NCBI GenBank assembly: GCA_001940845.1
Contig: MSGV01000035.1
Location: forward strand, 1-64,000
DNA from: Christensenellaceae bacterium Phil7
GTDB lineage: Bacteria > Bacillota > Clostridia > Christensenellales > CAG-138
Reading direction: 5' to 3'
Length of the DNA: 64,000 nucleotides
Part shown: in pieces, positions 1-9,379 of the stretch
Layout of the letters: each line of letters begins with the position of its first letter
How positions within the stretch are numbered: the stretch's first letter is position 1
Position numbers and translations under genes: made by a program
The notes under the pieces: generated by a model
The model's database searches: none
What the model saw: only the letters and a program-made list of their open reading frames with translations
What the model was told of the DNA's origin: nothing

Positions 1-46
1 CTGGCTCATAGCCTGAGGGAAAGCCGATAAACCAAGGAGGAATTTT

Positions 47-1171
47 ATGAAGCTTTTAAAACAAGTTGGTAAGGATCTGCTGCATGAATTTGCATGGGTG
101 CTGTTTTTTGGGATCACCGCATCGTTTGTTTTCACCAGCCTTTTCGGTGCATATAAAGCGATTCCTCAGGTGATGATTCAAAAGAAGGCAGCAGATAAAT
201 ATCTTATGAACGATACCTATTTTGTCGATTTTACCAGCACCTCATATGGCGATCGTGTACGCTTGCCGCATTCGGCGGCTCAATATGATGCAATGGGCAA
301 GGAACTTGAAGCTTTTTTGGAGAAAAACTGTTCCGATGATAATCTCCAAATTGGCACGCTGATAACCAAAACTCCCGATGTCTATGCCGATGACCCGATG
401 AAAGTTCATTATTTGATCGGCGCGTTGGCTTATTTGACCCCATTCAGAGACATAAGTAAGGATAAAGTCGTTGCTGCGGTATCAAACGACCTGAAAGACA
501 TGGTTGGAACCAAGTATTCCGGCGTTGAGATCACAGATATCGTTCCTGATGACATGGTTATGCATTCCCCCGGTTCCGCATCCTATGCCGGTTCGGATAT
601 CAGAAATGCGATCTTCTTATTCATCCCTTCCTACAAGCTGTTGAAGAGCGTTGCTGACGTGAGCCTGCGGGATTTCGCTCGAAATATGTTCTTCTACCGC
701 CCCGATCACGAAGTGATAACCGAATTCTGCAATATTGTTTCCGAAATGGGACAGGGCTATGTTTCAGTCAAACCATTCAGCGAAAGGGCTGAGGAGGATA
801 AAAACTACCGCGGATTGATGACAAGACTTATTATTTATGTAACGTCGACTGCCGCTCTGCTCGCAGCAATGGTATTCAATACCATCAGATCCCTGCGGCG
901 CAAAGCTTCCGAATATTCCATTCAGCATCTGTTCGGTGCGAGCTATGGAATGACCTATGCGCGAATGCTGCTATTCACGCTGGGCTATTATGCTCTCCCG
1001 CTATTTGCTGCGATCCCGCTATCCAAACGATTCATATCAATACGGTTGACAACATCCAGCTTTCTGACAATGCTGGCATTCATGATCGTCCTCGCAACCA
1101 TAGTCTCCCTGGCGGAGCTCATGAACTTTAAAAAACAATTTTCCAAAGGATTAAGGAGGGAAAATACATGA
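47..1171 (+). CDS. FtsX-like ABC transporter permease
   Basis: The 374-residue protein has one N-terminal membrane segment (about residues 15-35), a large external domain (about 40-260) and three C-terminal membrane segments (about 260-280, 305-325, 340-360). This is the FtsX/MacB permease plan. A strong SD (AAGGAGG, 34-40) sits 6 bases before the ATG. The stop overlaps the start of the ATPase gene by ATGA, so the two are translationally coupled and probably form one exporter. The substrate cannot be told; related systems move peptides, lipoproteins or antimicrobials, or signal to wall hydrolases. Confidence 0.8.
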   Translation: MKLLKQVGKDLLHEFAWVLFFGITASFVFTSLFGAYKAIPQVMIQKKAADKYLMNDTYFVDFTSTSYGDRVRLPHSAAQYDAMGKELEAFLEKNCSDDNLQIGTLITKTPDVYADDPMKVHYLIGALAYLTPFRDISKDKVVAAVSNDLKDMVGTKYSGVEITDIVPDDMVMHSPGSASYAGSDIRNAIFLFIPSYKLLKSVADVSLRDFARNMFFYRPDHEVITEFCNIVSEMGQGYVSVKPFSERAEEDKNYRGLMTRLIIYVTSTAALLAAMVFNTIRSLRRKASEYSIQHLFGASYGMTYARMLLFTLGYYALPLFAAIPLSKRFISIRLTTSSFLTMLAFMIVLATIVSLAELMNFKKQFSKGLRRENT

Positions 1172-1854
1172 GTAAGATTCATCTTGATGGGCTTAGCAAG
1201 AGCTATGTTACCGCAGATTATACCGTACATGCATTGCGCGATGCCTTTCTCGATATCGAAGAGGGGCAGTCTATAGCAATAATCGGACCATCCGGCTCCG
1301 GGAAATCTACCCTCATAAATATCCTCGGCCTCGTTTTCAAACCGGATAGCGGCTCCGTATTAATCGACGGTAAGAGGGTCGATGGCATGAAGGATTCTCC
1401 CTGCTGCAAATTCCGCAATGCGAACTTTGGCTATATTGTTCAGGATTTTGCGCTGCTCGATAGCGACAGCGTCTATAGCAATATTCGAATACCGCTCATC
1501 TATAATAAGAGCATTCCCCGCAAAGAGCACCGTACTCGAATAAAAGCGGCGGCGGAAAGCCTCGGTATTTCCGATAAACTTCGCAGAAAAGCCTCCTCGC
1601 TATCCGGCGGCGAACGGCAGCGCGTTGCAATCGCAAGGGCAATAGTCTGTGATCAGCCCATCATACTTGCAGATGAGCCAACAGGCTCGTTGGACGCGGA
1701 GAATCGCGATAAAGTCATGGATATTCTCATCGGGCTTTGCAAAGAAGGCGGACGAACGCTTGTGCTTGTTACCCATGATATGACCGTTGCAAAGCGGTGT
1801 GACCGCATCATCAGGATGAATGATGGATATATCCTTTCCGATGATGCCGCTTAA
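1168..1854 (+). CDS. ABC transporter ATP-binding protein (MacB/LolD type)
   Basis: The 228-residue ATPase has a complete motif set: Walker A GPSGSGKST near residue 41, a Q-loop (VQDF), signature LSGGERQRVAIARA, Walker B LADEP followed by the D-loop, and the switch histidine in VTHD. Length and motif spacing match the LolD/MacB/FtsE subfamily that pairs with FtsX-like permeases. It overlaps the upstream permease gene by four bases and should power it by ATP hydrolysis at the inner face of the membrane. Confidence 0.9.
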   Translation: MSKIHLDGLSKSYVTADYTVHALRDAFLDIEEGQSIAIIGPSGSGKSTLINILGLVFKPDSGSVLIDGKRVDGMKDSPCCKFRNANFGYIVQDFALLDSDSVYSNIRIPLIYNKSIPRKEHRTRIKAAAESLGISDKLRRKASSLSGGERQRVAIARAIVCDQPIILADEPTGSLDAENRDKVMDILIGLCKEGGRTLVLVTHDMTVAKRCDRIIRMNDGYILSDDAA

Positions 1855-1882
1855 TGTATCTATGCTTCACTAAAACATAGAA

Positions 1883-1915
1883 AGGTGCTGCAATCGTATT
1901 ATGGTTTCAGCACCT
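1883..1915. terminator. Hairpin between convergent genes
   Basis: AGGTGCTG (1883-1890) and CAGCACCT (1908-1915) form an 8-bp inverted repeat between two converging genes. Only a broken T run follows on either strand, so it is probably a weak bidirectional terminator. Confidence 0.5.
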
Positions 1916-1921
1916 CCATAT

Positions 1922-3550
1922 TTATCTTATAAAATACCAATTCTGAATCCCTCGCAGCAAGTTTGGATCGCGCAGCGTACCCACCCCATTGATACGCGTT
2001 GTATAGATCACGCTATCCAGTCTAAAGTAGAGCACAATAAAAGGCAGCTCCTGCGCAAAATATGCCTGCACCTCATAAGCACGATTGCGCAATTCCTGTT
2101 CATTTCGCATATTCTTCATCTGCCCTATAAGATTTTCCATATTAACATCGCGGTAGTTCCCATAATTATTATTTCCATCCGAAAAAAGATATCGCGAAAG
2201 ATCATTGCCCTGCGAAAGGTTGAATCCAACTGCTGCAAGATCCCATTCTCCCTCGCTGAGTTTGAGCATGAATGGATCATCCTCATTGCCGATATCATGC
2301 TCGATATTAATCAGCTCCACCTCTATTCCAACTGCATTCAGGTTATCCGCAATCAGAGCCGCAGCATCGGCACGAATGGTATTTTCAGTAATACTGCCGC
2401 AAAGCAATCGAAGTTTAACCTGATTATGACCCCAAACCAGCTTTTCATCTCCATCCCAACTGAACCCCATGCCCATCAATATCTTTTTAGCTGATTCCAC
2501 ATCATAGTCATACGCGACCTGAGTGCCATCATACAGCCATGAATCCGGCGGAAAGGGCACATCGCTGGAGCGTGCCTTGTTCATATATATATTAGTAATT
2601 ATCGAACTGCGATCTATCAATTGCGCAATAGCCTTGCGAAACCGCACATCAGCAAGATATTTATTGGCATGGTTGATAAGAAGGGTCTCCATTTGCTGAG
2701 TCATGCAGTCTGCAACGATCGTCTCCCCTGCGGAAGCATATTGACCGACTGTAAGTTGTGAACTAGGCACCAGATCCAACATTCCGGCACCATATGATGC
2801 GATCGCAAGATCATTCGAACCCCTTGCCAGGAATTCTACGGTCTCAAAGTATGGAGTCTTGTCCCACCACTCTGCATTAACATTCAGCACAATGCGATCA
2901 TCGGTTACAACATCCGCTCTATATGCTCCTGTACCAAACATCAATTTGTCCGAATTTGCTTTAATGATGGGAATATTTAAGCTATATAATGAAATTAGGC
3001 CCGGATCTCTGGTCTGAACCTGAACCGTCAGCTCATCCACCTTTGTGATCGAATTCACATTTACCAGCGCATCGGAGAAATAGCTATCGCCTCCAATCGC
3101 TTTCAATGCATTGAATGTTTCTACCACATCATCCGCAGTAAAACCACTTCCATCATGCCACTTGACATCGCTGCGCAAATTCAAAAGCCAGCCTCCATCA
3201 AAAGAAGTCCAGCTTCTGGCAAGCGATGGCACGAGTCCATTGCTTTCATCAACAGCTATCAACGGATCAAACACCAGTGAATATACCTGGTACATCTCTT
3301 TCGTCTTTACAAGCAATGGATTCAGTTTGCTATTCCCAGCCGTGATGTTCTCCGGCATCGGCAATCGCAGCGTTCCGCCCTGCACAGGATTCGGATCCTG
3401 CGACGGTACAGGGCTGGGCGTTATCGGAATCCCGGTATTTACCTCGCTGCCCGGATGAGCACATCCTGCAATGCTTAAAAACAAAAAAGAAAGCAAAAGC
3501 AGCATTGCCGCAATTTTTGAACTAATCATAAAGATTTTTATATTTCTCAT
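1922..3550 (-). CDS. Family-5 ABC solute-binding lipoprotein (oligopeptide type)
   Basis: This is an extracellular solute-binding protein of the peptide/nickel class. It has a lipoprotein signal ending in a LSIAGC lipobox, then a proline-rich linker (PITPSPVPSQDPNP), then the typical fold with the family phrase KWHDGSGFTADDVV. I chose the ATG at 3550 because an AGGT element lies 7 bases upstream. A second ATG at 3529 overlaps the end of the lytic transglycosylase gene by 8 bases and is also possible. No permease or ATPase subunits are adjacent, so it may be an orphan receptor or work with a transporter elsewhere. Confidence 0.85.
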   Translation of the reverse strand: MRNIKIFMISSKIAAMLLLLSFLFLSIAGCAHPGSEVNTGIPITPSPVPSQDPNPVQGGTLRLPMPENITAGNSKLNPLLVKTKEMYQVYSLVFDPLIAVDESNGLVPSLARSWTSFDGGWLLNLRSDVKWHDGSGFTADDVVETFNALKAIGGDSYFSDALVNVNSITKVDELTVQVQTRDPGLISLYSLNIPIIKANSDKLMFGTGAYRADVVTDDRIVLNVNAEWWDKTPYFETVEFLARGSNDLAIASYGAGMLDLVPSSQLTVGQYASAGETIVADCMTQQMETLLINHANKYLADVRFRKAIAQLIDRSSIITNIYMNKARSSDVPFPPDSWLYDGTQVAYDYDVESAKKILMGMGFSWDGDEKLVWGHNQVKLRLLCGSITENTIRADAAALIADNLNAVGIEVELINIEHDIGNEDDPFMLKLSEGEWDLAAVGFNLSQGNDLSRYLFSDGNNNYGNYRDVNMENLIGQMKNMRNEQELRNRAYEVQAYFAQELPFIVLYFRLDSVIYTTRINGVGTLRDPNLLRGIQNWYFIR

Positions 3551-4190
3551 ATGCATACCTAACCTTCGCAACATAATTTGAGGTCTCCGGATATGGGATT
3601 TCAAGCGTAACGCCATCAAAATACTCAGAATCCGCCAGCCAACCATCAACCCGTCCGCTGCCTGCATTATAGGCCGCTATCGCGTAATCCAGCTCTCCAT
3701 TATAATAATCCAATAAATATGAGAGCAGATAGCAGCCCATATCTACATTATATTTGGGTTCGGTAAGCCTGGCTTCATCGTAGCTTTCGCCCTTGCGCCA
3801 AGCTATCCATTCTCCGGTTTTCGGCATGATCTGCATCAGCCCAACAGCACCCGCTCTGCTTTCCACATCGGGCACAAAATCGCTTTCAACCTTGATAACA
3901 GCATACACCAGCCATCGATCAAGCTCATATTTTCTTGCCGCCTCCGATACTTCCACGCCGTATTTCAATGGAAAAAATCTTCGAAATATCAAATCAGAGC
4001 ATAGAATCGCTCCAAGTATTGCAGCAAGAAGCAGTACTCCTGCCATAATAAGCCAAAGCTGTTTTCTCCTTGAACCATTTTTCGTGCAGCTACTGCTGCA
4101 CACTGATCGCCTTTTGAACTTCACTCCCGTATTATTTGCGCGCGCCTTTCTTCTCCGCTTCACTGCTGTTTTTCTCATTACGACCGCCAC
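3522..4190 (-). CDS. Membrane-anchored lytic transglycosylase (SLT family)
   Basis: A basic N-terminus (many Arg/Lys) precedes one membrane anchor (about residues 45-65) and a C-terminal Slt70-like catalytic domain. The catalytic glutamate is in VIKVESDF, followed by GLMQIMP and AIAAYNAG, all diagnostic. It cleaves the glycan strands of peptidoglycan outside the membrane. The listed start is a GTG with a GGGAAGGGAAG stretch upstream; an ATG at 4178 is the alternative. The gene overlaps the 3' end of coaE by 59 bases and follows polA-coaE. Confidence 0.85.
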   Translation of the reverse strand: MAVVMRKTAVKRRRKARANNTGVKFKRRSVCSSSCTKNGSRRKQLWLIMAGVLLLAAILGAILCSDLIFRRFFPLKYGVEVSEAARKYELDRWLVYAVIKVESDFVPDVESRAGAVGLMQIMPKTGEWIAWRKGESYDEARLTEPKYNVDMGCYLLSYLLDYYNGELDYAIAAYNAGSGRVDGWLADSEYFDGVTLEIPYPETSNYVAKVRYAYEKYKNLYD

Positions 4191-4788
4191 ACTCTTCCCT
4201 TCCCGCTATGCTTTCTGCAATAGCCATAGCTTCCAAAAGCTGCTCTTCCATGCCAGCCTCATCACCATCATTAGAAATAATACGATCTGCAAAGCGTTTT
4301 TTCTTCCACTGCGGCATCTGATTGCGCAATCTTGCCTGTGCCTGCTTGCGTGATAGCCCGTCACGCTGCATTATTCGCCTATATCTTGTTTCTATATTCG
4401 CAGTAATCAACAATACAAAATCACAATCTCGATTCAGCCCGGATTCGATCAATAATGGCACATCAAGCACTGCGCTTCCGGTCTCTTCCTCAGCTTTATA
4501 CGCTTGCTCAAGCAGCACCTCCCTTATTATAGGATGAGTTATAGCATTTAGCTGCGCAGTATGCCCAGATTCAAAAGCCGCATAAGAAAGGGCTCGGTGG
4601 TCAACCTGACCTGCTTCGTTGAATATGGCCTTTCCAAAGTAAGCAGCCAACTTCTCCTTTATAGAATCAAGCTCTAATACCTTATGTGCTATCTCATCAG
4701 CATCTATAACCGAATATCCATGCTTCCTCAGCAATTTAGCGGCGGTAGATTTACCTGCCGCCATGCTCCCCGTCAAGCCACAAATCAT
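4132..4788 (-). CDS. coaE: Dephospho-CoA kinase
   Basis: This 218-residue P-loop kinase catalyses the last step of coenzyme A synthesis. It has a Walker A near the N-terminus (GSMAAGKST), the VIDADEIAH segment that binds the acceptor, and the RRIMQRDGLSRKQAQARL lid region. The length is typical plus a charged C-terminal tail of about 20 residues, where the reading frame overlaps the transglycosylase gene. It lies downstream of polA on the same strand. Confidence 0.93.
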   Translation of the reverse strand: MICGLTGSMAAGKSTAAKLLRKHGYSVIDADEIAHKVLELDSIKEKLAAYFGKAIFNEAGQVDHRALSYAAFESGHTAQLNAITHPIIREVLLEQAYKAEEETGSAVLDVPLLIESGLNRDCDFVLLITANIETRYRRIMQRDGLSRKQAQARLRNQMPQWKKKRFADRIISNDGDEAGMEEQLLEAMAIAESIAGREECGGRNEKNSSEAEKKGARK

Positions 4789-4832
4789 ATATCAACCTCA
4801 TTGACACATCCCGCACCAACAACAAGCTTGCA

Positions 4833-7418
4833 TCATTTTGTTTCATACCAGCTATGCCCGCTGCTGACATCCGCTACCAGTGGAACGCGAAGCTCCGCCA
4901 CTCCGCACATGCATTCGTGCAAAAGTTCCTTAACCCTTGTAACCTCATCCATCGGAGTATCTATCAAAAGCTCATCATGAATTTGAAGCACAAGCTTGGC
5001 ATGCAGCCCTTCCTCTAGCAGCCGATGGTGTACACGAACCATAGCAACCTTGATCAAATCCGCTGCACTTCCCTGTATCGGCATATTCATAGCAACGCGC
5101 TCGCCAAATGAACGGGTGTTGTAATTAGATGAGCTAAGCTCCGGCAATGCCCTCCGCCTCCCCATTATCGTTTCGGCATAGCCAAGCTGTCTGCCTTGCT
5201 CCACAGAATCATGCATAAACTGCTTAACGCCTGTGCAGCGATCCAGATATTTTGCGATGTACTCCGATGCCTTCCGCTGCGAGATTCCAAGCTGCTCCGA
5301 AAGTCCAAAGGCACTGATGCCATAAACGATACCAAAGTTCACGGCCTTTGCTGCAGAACGCAGCCCCGCTGTTACCTCTTCCTTTGGGATACCAAAAACC
5401 TCCGAAGCTGTGCGCGTATGAATATCGTCTCCGTCGCTGAATGCCGCTATCAAAGCCTCATCTTGGCTCATATGAGCCAGGATACGAAGCTCAATTTGCG
5501 AGTAGTCCGCTCCAACCAACATATTCTCCGAGCTTGCAATGAATGCACGGCGAATCTCGCGTCCCAATTGTGTTCTCACAGGTATATTCTGTAGATTCGG
5601 ATCTTGGGATGATATCCTGCCCGTTGCCGTAACATTCTGATTTAACGTCGTATGTATTCTTCCATCTTTTCCACATTTTTTCAACATTGCATCAATGAAG
5701 GTAGAACGAAGCTTGGTCAAAAATCTGTATTCGGTTATCAACGGCACTATTGGATGAAGCTCCTTTATAGATTCCAGCACATCACTATCCGTCGAATATC
5801 CCGTCTTGGTTTTCTTCTTTGGCGGAAGCCCTAGCTTTTCAAAAAGAACAATTCCAAGCTGTTTCGGTGATAATATATTGAACTTTTCTCCTGCAAGTCC
5901 GTAAATCTCATACTCCAATGCACTTGAACGCTGCTGCATCTGTTCTCCAAGCGAAGTTAGCACTGCGCGATCGACCATAAATCCTTCACGCTCCATATCA
6001 AAGAGTACACTTACCAAAGGCAGTTCAACTTCACTATATAGCCTCTTCATCCCGTTATCGATGAGCTTTTTTTCCAAAGTGCTGCGGAGGATAAGCAATG
6101 CACCTGCGCTTCCCGATCCGATCCCGCTCTCCTCTGCCAGCGTATTTAGATCTTTGGCAGGGTGAAGGGAATTCAAAAGATAATCCGCTATCATAACATC
6201 GAAATCCAGGTTTCTAAGCTCGATATCATAGCCATGGAGCAGAGTCATAATATGCTTTCCATCGAATAAAATCTTACCAATACTTTCGTTCTCCAATAAA
6301 GGCCGAAGCTTTTTCAGCACCTCCTCGGGCACGAATCCGGGTTCCAGCAAGCTTCCTCCAAGCCGGAGAAGATATTCCACATCAAACCCATAATGCTCAT
6401 CAGCTCCTGCAAAGCTAATTCCTCCCTCCGTGATATGGAGAGCAAGATATGGCTTTTTGATAAGCTCTGTTATCGCAGCATCCAGCGAAGTTTCATCCAA
6501 CAGATTAATTTTTGCAAAGTCATGCTTGGCTTCTTCCAGATCGCCCTGCACCGCCATAGCTCCACCCATATCACGCACTCGCTTTGTGACGGCACGAAGT
6601 TCCAACCGATTCAACGTCTTTAATGCGTTTTTCAGCTTCTCAACATAAAATCTTGTATTCTCAAGTTTCTCACTTATCGGGGCATCTGTATCTATCGTAC
6701 CAAGGGTATAACTCAATCTTGCACTATCGCTGCCAGTTAACAGCTTCTCACGCAATGCTCCCTTTTCGTTTTCAGCATTCAGCAGCACATTATCCAGACT
6801 GCCGTATTTTCCCAGAAGCTTTAATGCAGTTTTCTCTCCTACGCCCTTTATGCCGGGCAGATTATCCGAGCTATCCCCCATTAATCCCTTCAGATCCACC
6901 ATATGCGTTGGATCCAGTCCATATTCAGCCATGAGCGCAGATTCATCATATTCTATTGTCTCGGTTATGCCCTTTTTTGTCATCAATACATGCGTCATAG
7001 GGTTTATAAGCTGCAGCGCATCGCGATCTCCCGTCACGATCAGAGCCTCAACTCCGGCGGCATTGGCTCTGCGCGAAAATGTTCCCAGAATATCATCTGC
7101 TTCATACCTTTCGCACTCTATAACGGCTATCCCCATTTCTGCAAGTATTTCCTTCAGTATCGGAAACTGCACCAACAGCTCCGCAGGGGTCTCCTTCCTT
7201 CCCGCCTTATACTCAGGATAACGCTCATGTCGAAACGTCTTTATAGGCATATCAAACCCCACGAGCATATAGTCAGGGTTCATATCTATCAGCTTCATAA
7301 GCATGGATAAGAATCCATGCAGTGCGCCCGTTGGTGTACCATCTCGGCTGGTCATACCCGGAAGCGCATAAAATGCACGAAACATAAGAGAGTTGCCATC
7401 AATGGCTATCAGCTTCAT
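4833..7418 (-). CDS. polA: DNA polymerase I
   Basis: The 861-residue protein has an N-terminal 5'-nuclease domain (about 1-290), a middle domain with 3'-5' exonuclease fold (about 300-470) and a polymerase domain. Polymerase motif A reads DYSQIELRILAHMSQD, motif B RSAAKAVNFGIVYG and motif C QIHDELLID. The middle domain lacks the DxE metal-binding residues (the corresponding strand reads LALHITEGG), so proofreading is probably lost, as in Bacillus PolA. Role: repair and Okazaki fragment maturation. It heads the polA-coaE-transglycosylase block. Confidence 0.96.
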   Translation of the reverse strand: MKLIAIDGNSLMFRAFYALPGMTSRDGTPTGALHGFLSMLMKLIDMNPDYMLVGFDMPIKTFRHERYPEYKAGRKETPAELLVQFPILKEILAEMGIAVIECERYEADDILGTFSRRANAAGVEALIVTGDRDALQLINPMTHVLMTKKGITETIEYDESALMAEYGLDPTHMVDLKGLMGDSSDNLPGIKGVGEKTALKLLGKYGSLDNVLLNAENEKGALREKLLTGSDSARLSYTLGTIDTDAPISEKLENTRFYVEKLKNALKTLNRLELRAVTKRVRDMGGAMAVQGDLEEAKHDFAKINLLDETSLDAAITELIKKPYLALHITEGGISFAGADEHYGFDVEYLLRLGGSLLEPGFVPEEVLKKLRPLLENESIGKILFDGKHIMTLLHGYDIELRNLDFDVMIADYLLNSLHPAKDLNTLAEESGIGSGSAGALLILRSTLEKKLIDNGMKRLYSEVELPLVSVLFDMEREGFMVDRAVLTSLGEQMQQRSSALEYEIYGLAGEKFNILSPKQLGIVLFEKLGLPPKKKTKTGYSTDSDVLESIKELHPIVPLITEYRFLTKLRSTFIDAMLKKCGKDGRIHTTLNQNVTATGRISSQDPNLQNIPVRTQLGREIRRAFIASSENMLVGADYSQIELRILAHMSQDEALIAAFSDGDDIHTRTASEVFGIPKEEVTAGLRSAAKAVNFGIVYGISAFGLSEQLGISQRKASEYIAKYLDRCTGVKQFMHDSVEQGRQLGYAETIMGRRRALPELSSSNYNTRSFGERVAMNMPIQGSAADLIKVAMVRVHHRLLEEGLHAKLVLQIHDELLIDTPMDEVTRVKELLHECMCGVAELRVPLVADVSSGHSWYETK

Positions 7419-7434
7419 AAATTATTCCTTTCCT

Positions 7435-8190
7435 TCAAACCCCAAATAATTTTAACAATCCAACGATCGCTATGCTCGTCACTACACTGAGCAGGGTTCC
7501 ATAAAGATAGTATTCTGCGAAATCTCGGTTTTCAAAATCTTTGAACCGAACTATTGATTTTGCCGTAAAAACGAGTGCAATGGCTGCATACTGTTCAAGA
7601 TAGAGCATTGCAATAATGATAATCCGTTCCAGGCTTCCTATACGCCCGCCATAACGAAGCCTTGTAGTGGTATCATTCGAAGGCTTTTCTGTAATAAGTA
7701 CCTTTTGAATAAACACATTCGTTGGTTTCATTACCGCAAGCAGGGCGGCAGCTATGCTAAGAATAGAATATCCGTTCATCCCGATGTAATCCGGAATGAA
7801 CATGGTCATAACCGGCAGACTTGCATCCATTAACGCCTGATCTTCCGCCCAAAATGCGCAGCCAATGATTATCGACATGTGCAATGCCTGATCCACAAGA
7901 TATGCAAGCCTATCCTGCTTAATTGTCAAAGTGCTTTGCTTCGCTGCATTATTCAAAATAAGCTGCTTGATAATATCGATGGCGGCATGGGATCCCACTG
8001 CAAACAATACCGAGTTTAAATATGCCTCCGACGGATATAATGTGACACTCAGAAGCATCACCGCCGCATATATCGCTGCGTGAATCAAAACATACCAGGT
8101 ACTCTTGCTCTTCAGCTTTGCAAGAGCTCGTGGCTGGAAATAGTAATCTCCTAATGAATGTGATAAAAACATTAATGTGTATGGGATCAT
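7435..8190 (-). CDS. DUF3307 family membrane protein
   Basis: The 251-residue protein has several membrane segments. Its start contains the family pattern LSHSLGDYYFQP and a second conserved histidine patch (IHAAIYAAVM, then GSHAAIDIIKQ). Function is unknown. DUF3307 genes often sit beside satD-like genes, and that is the arrangement here (satD-like immediately upstream, 41-base gap). The 16-base gap to polA downstream suggests possible read-through into it. Confidence 0.75.
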   Translation of the reverse strand: MIPYTLMFLSHSLGDYYFQPRALAKLKSKSTWYVLIHAAIYAAVMLLSVTLYPSEAYLNSVLFAVGSHAAIDIIKQLILNNAAKQSTLTIKQDRLAYLVDQALHMSIIIGCAFWAEDQALMDASLPVMTMFIPDYIGMNGYSILSIAAALLAVMKPTNVFIQKVLITEKPSNDTTTRLRYGGRIGSLERIIIIAMLYLEQYAAIALVFTAKSIVRFKDFENRDFAEYYLYGTLLSVVTSIAIVGLLKLFGV

Positions 8191-8231
8191 TAAAGCCTCC
8201 GCTTATTATTTTATTTCAACATAAAAAACGC

Positions 8232-8921
8232 CTATTTTGAGAATCTTTTTTCAATAAGCTCTTTCGCCATACGCACACCTTGAACATAGGCAAGTGTATC
8301 CGAGGAGCTCAAGCTCTTGCTTATCGTTCCCTGCGTGATTCCAAATTGTTGGGCTGCATCGATCTGACTCAATTCTGAATGCTTGATAAGCGAATCCACG
8401 CAGTGCCTGGCAATCTCGCCCTGCCGTTCGGTCCAATTCTTCCTGATCGTACCCGTCAATATCATAATAACATTGATTATTTCATCAAAGTCTTTATATT
8501 CCGAAGTAATGCGAATTGCTCCATCGTCCTCACGAGCCATACCATGCGAACGCTCCTCTATGCGAATCCGCTCCATTCCCGCTCTCGCGCGATGGAATGC
8601 CTCGCCATCCGCCCCAATCGCCATTTGAGGATCAATATCCGTGCTCATACATCCAATTCCTATGCTAATCCTGAACTTCACCGGATACATAGCATTTTTA
8701 ATCTCCAATGCGGTGTAGATCGGGCTCAGGTTCCCATTGGATTTAATAAGTCCCTGAAATTCATCACCCAACGTTATCAGGAATCCGGCAGCAACGTTGT
8801 TTTGCTCACGTATATTGATCATAGAAAGCGTCTCATGCAGCTTTTGCTGTACCTCCGCTCGGTTTTCAAGCTTTCGCGATCCAATGATATCTCCTATCAA
8901 TGCATAATAGAGCTCGCCCAA
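8232..8921 (-). CDS. SatD-like protein with C-terminal HTH
   Basis: The N-terminus carries the SatD-type opening (YYALIGDIIGSRKLENR), then a GDEFQG segment and a C-terminal helix-turn-helix (DAAQQFGITQGTISKSL). A longer frame opens at 9005, but a consensus promoter lies inside that extension. A TTG codon at 8921 has GGAGG 5 bases upstream, so I take TTG as the start, giving about 229 residues beginning at LGELYYALIGD. The family is linked to saturation or stress phenotypes in streptococci; the biochemical role is unknown. It is cotranscribed with the DUF3307 gene. Confidence 0.72.
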   Translation of the reverse strand: MGELYYALIGDIIGSRKLENRAEVQQKLHETLSMINIREQNNVAAGFLITLGDEFQGLIKSNGNLSPIYTALEIKNAMYPVKFRISIGIGCMSTDIDPQMAIGADGEAFHRARAGMERIRIEERSHGMAREDDGAIRITSEYKDFDEIINVIMILTGTIRKNWTERQGEIARHCVDSLIKHSELSQIDAAQQFGITQGTISKSLSSSDTLAYVQGVRMAKELIEKRFSK

Positions 8922-8957
8922 AATATCCTCCAAAACTTTGAAGTATTCATCAATAAT

Positions 8958-8986
8958 ATTATACCATGGAAGCGGCTCATGGGCAA
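8958..8986 (-). promoter_or_regulatory. Sigma-A promoter of the satD-like gene
   Basis: On the minus strand TTGCCC (8981-8986) is followed after 17 bases by TATAAT (8958-8963), 37 bases before the proposed TTG start. Its position supports the shortened N-terminus of the satD-like protein. Confidence 0.7.
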
Positions 8987-9124
8987 GTAAAATCAGCGGC
9001 ACCAAACATACCTACCTGTTTTTTCTCTGCAATTGATTAAACAAAGCATGATTCTTTATTTAATATTGCGTTCTATCCATAATATTATTTCGTGCAATTT
9101 TTAAAAATATAAATCATTTGCCTC

Positions 9125-9153
9125 TTGCATTTAGCATTCTCTTGTATTATAAT
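9125..9153 (+). promoter_or_regulatory. Promoter of tRNA-Ala
   Basis: TTGCAT (9125-9130), a 17-base spacer and TATAAT (9148-9153) lie about 40 bases before the tRNA 5' end. Confidence 0.75.
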
Positions 9154-9194
9154 CTCTATATTCACAGATGGCTTTCTCAATTTAATATGATTTT

Positions 9195-9270
9195 GGGGCA
9201 TTAGCACAGTTGGTAGCGCGCAACGTTCGCAATGTTGAGGTCAGGGGTTCGACTCCCCTATGCTCCACCA
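9195..9270 (+). tRNA. tRNA-Ala (anticodon CGC)
   Basis: A complete 76-nt cloverleaf. The acceptor stem is GGGGCAT/ATGCTCC with the alanine identity pair G3-U70. The anticodon loop is TTCGCAA, giving anticodon CGC for codon GCG. The T-arm is AGGGG-TTCGACT-CCCCT and the CCA end is encoded. The last 11 bases are the crossover core of the prophage, which leaves the tRNA intact. Confidence 0.95.
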
Positions 9271-9291
9271 TAGCAAACAGGTACGAACTCT
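9260..9291 (+). other. attL: attL: core repeat plus phage half-site
   Basis: ATGCTCCACCA (9260-9270) recurs at 62054-62064 at the other end of the prophage. With one mismatch the match extends to ATGCTCCACCA-[T/A]-AGCA. On the phage side, CGAACTCT lies 19-26 bases from the core centre (9284-9291). The same offset at the right end carries CGAACACT, with AGTGTTCG as its mirror. The equal spacing fits recombinase arm binding. See the attR entry. Confidence 0.75.
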
Positions 9292-9315
9292 TGTGGTTCA
9301 AACACGTGTTCGTAC
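9281..9315. repeat. Inverted repeat next to attL
   Basis: GTACGAAC (9281-9288) and GTTCGTAC (9308-9315) are a perfect 8-bp inverted repeat with a 19-base loop, starting 10 bases after the crossover core. It may be a recombinase or directionality-factor site, or a small terminator for the tRNA. Confidence 0.55.
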
Positions 9316-9323
9316 TCACAATA

Positions 9324-9361
9324 GAAATACCGTGGAAGCGTTAATGCCTCCACGGTATTTC
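9324..9361. terminator. Strong hairpin at the left prophage end
   Basis: A perfect 13-bp stem, GAAATACCGTGGA (9324-9336) with TCCACGGTATTTC (9349-9361). It lies just after the last gene of the leftward small-gene operon and after the tRNA. The symmetric T-rich flank (TTTCT on both strands) suggests bidirectional termination that isolates the prophage from the host tRNA. Confidence 0.7.
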
Positions 9362-9379
9362 TGCATTTCAGTGTAGCTC

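Noticed and set aside
1901..2494. Plus-strand ORF opposite the solute-binding protein gene
   Set aside because: Shadow of a well-supported gene; no SD and no domain.
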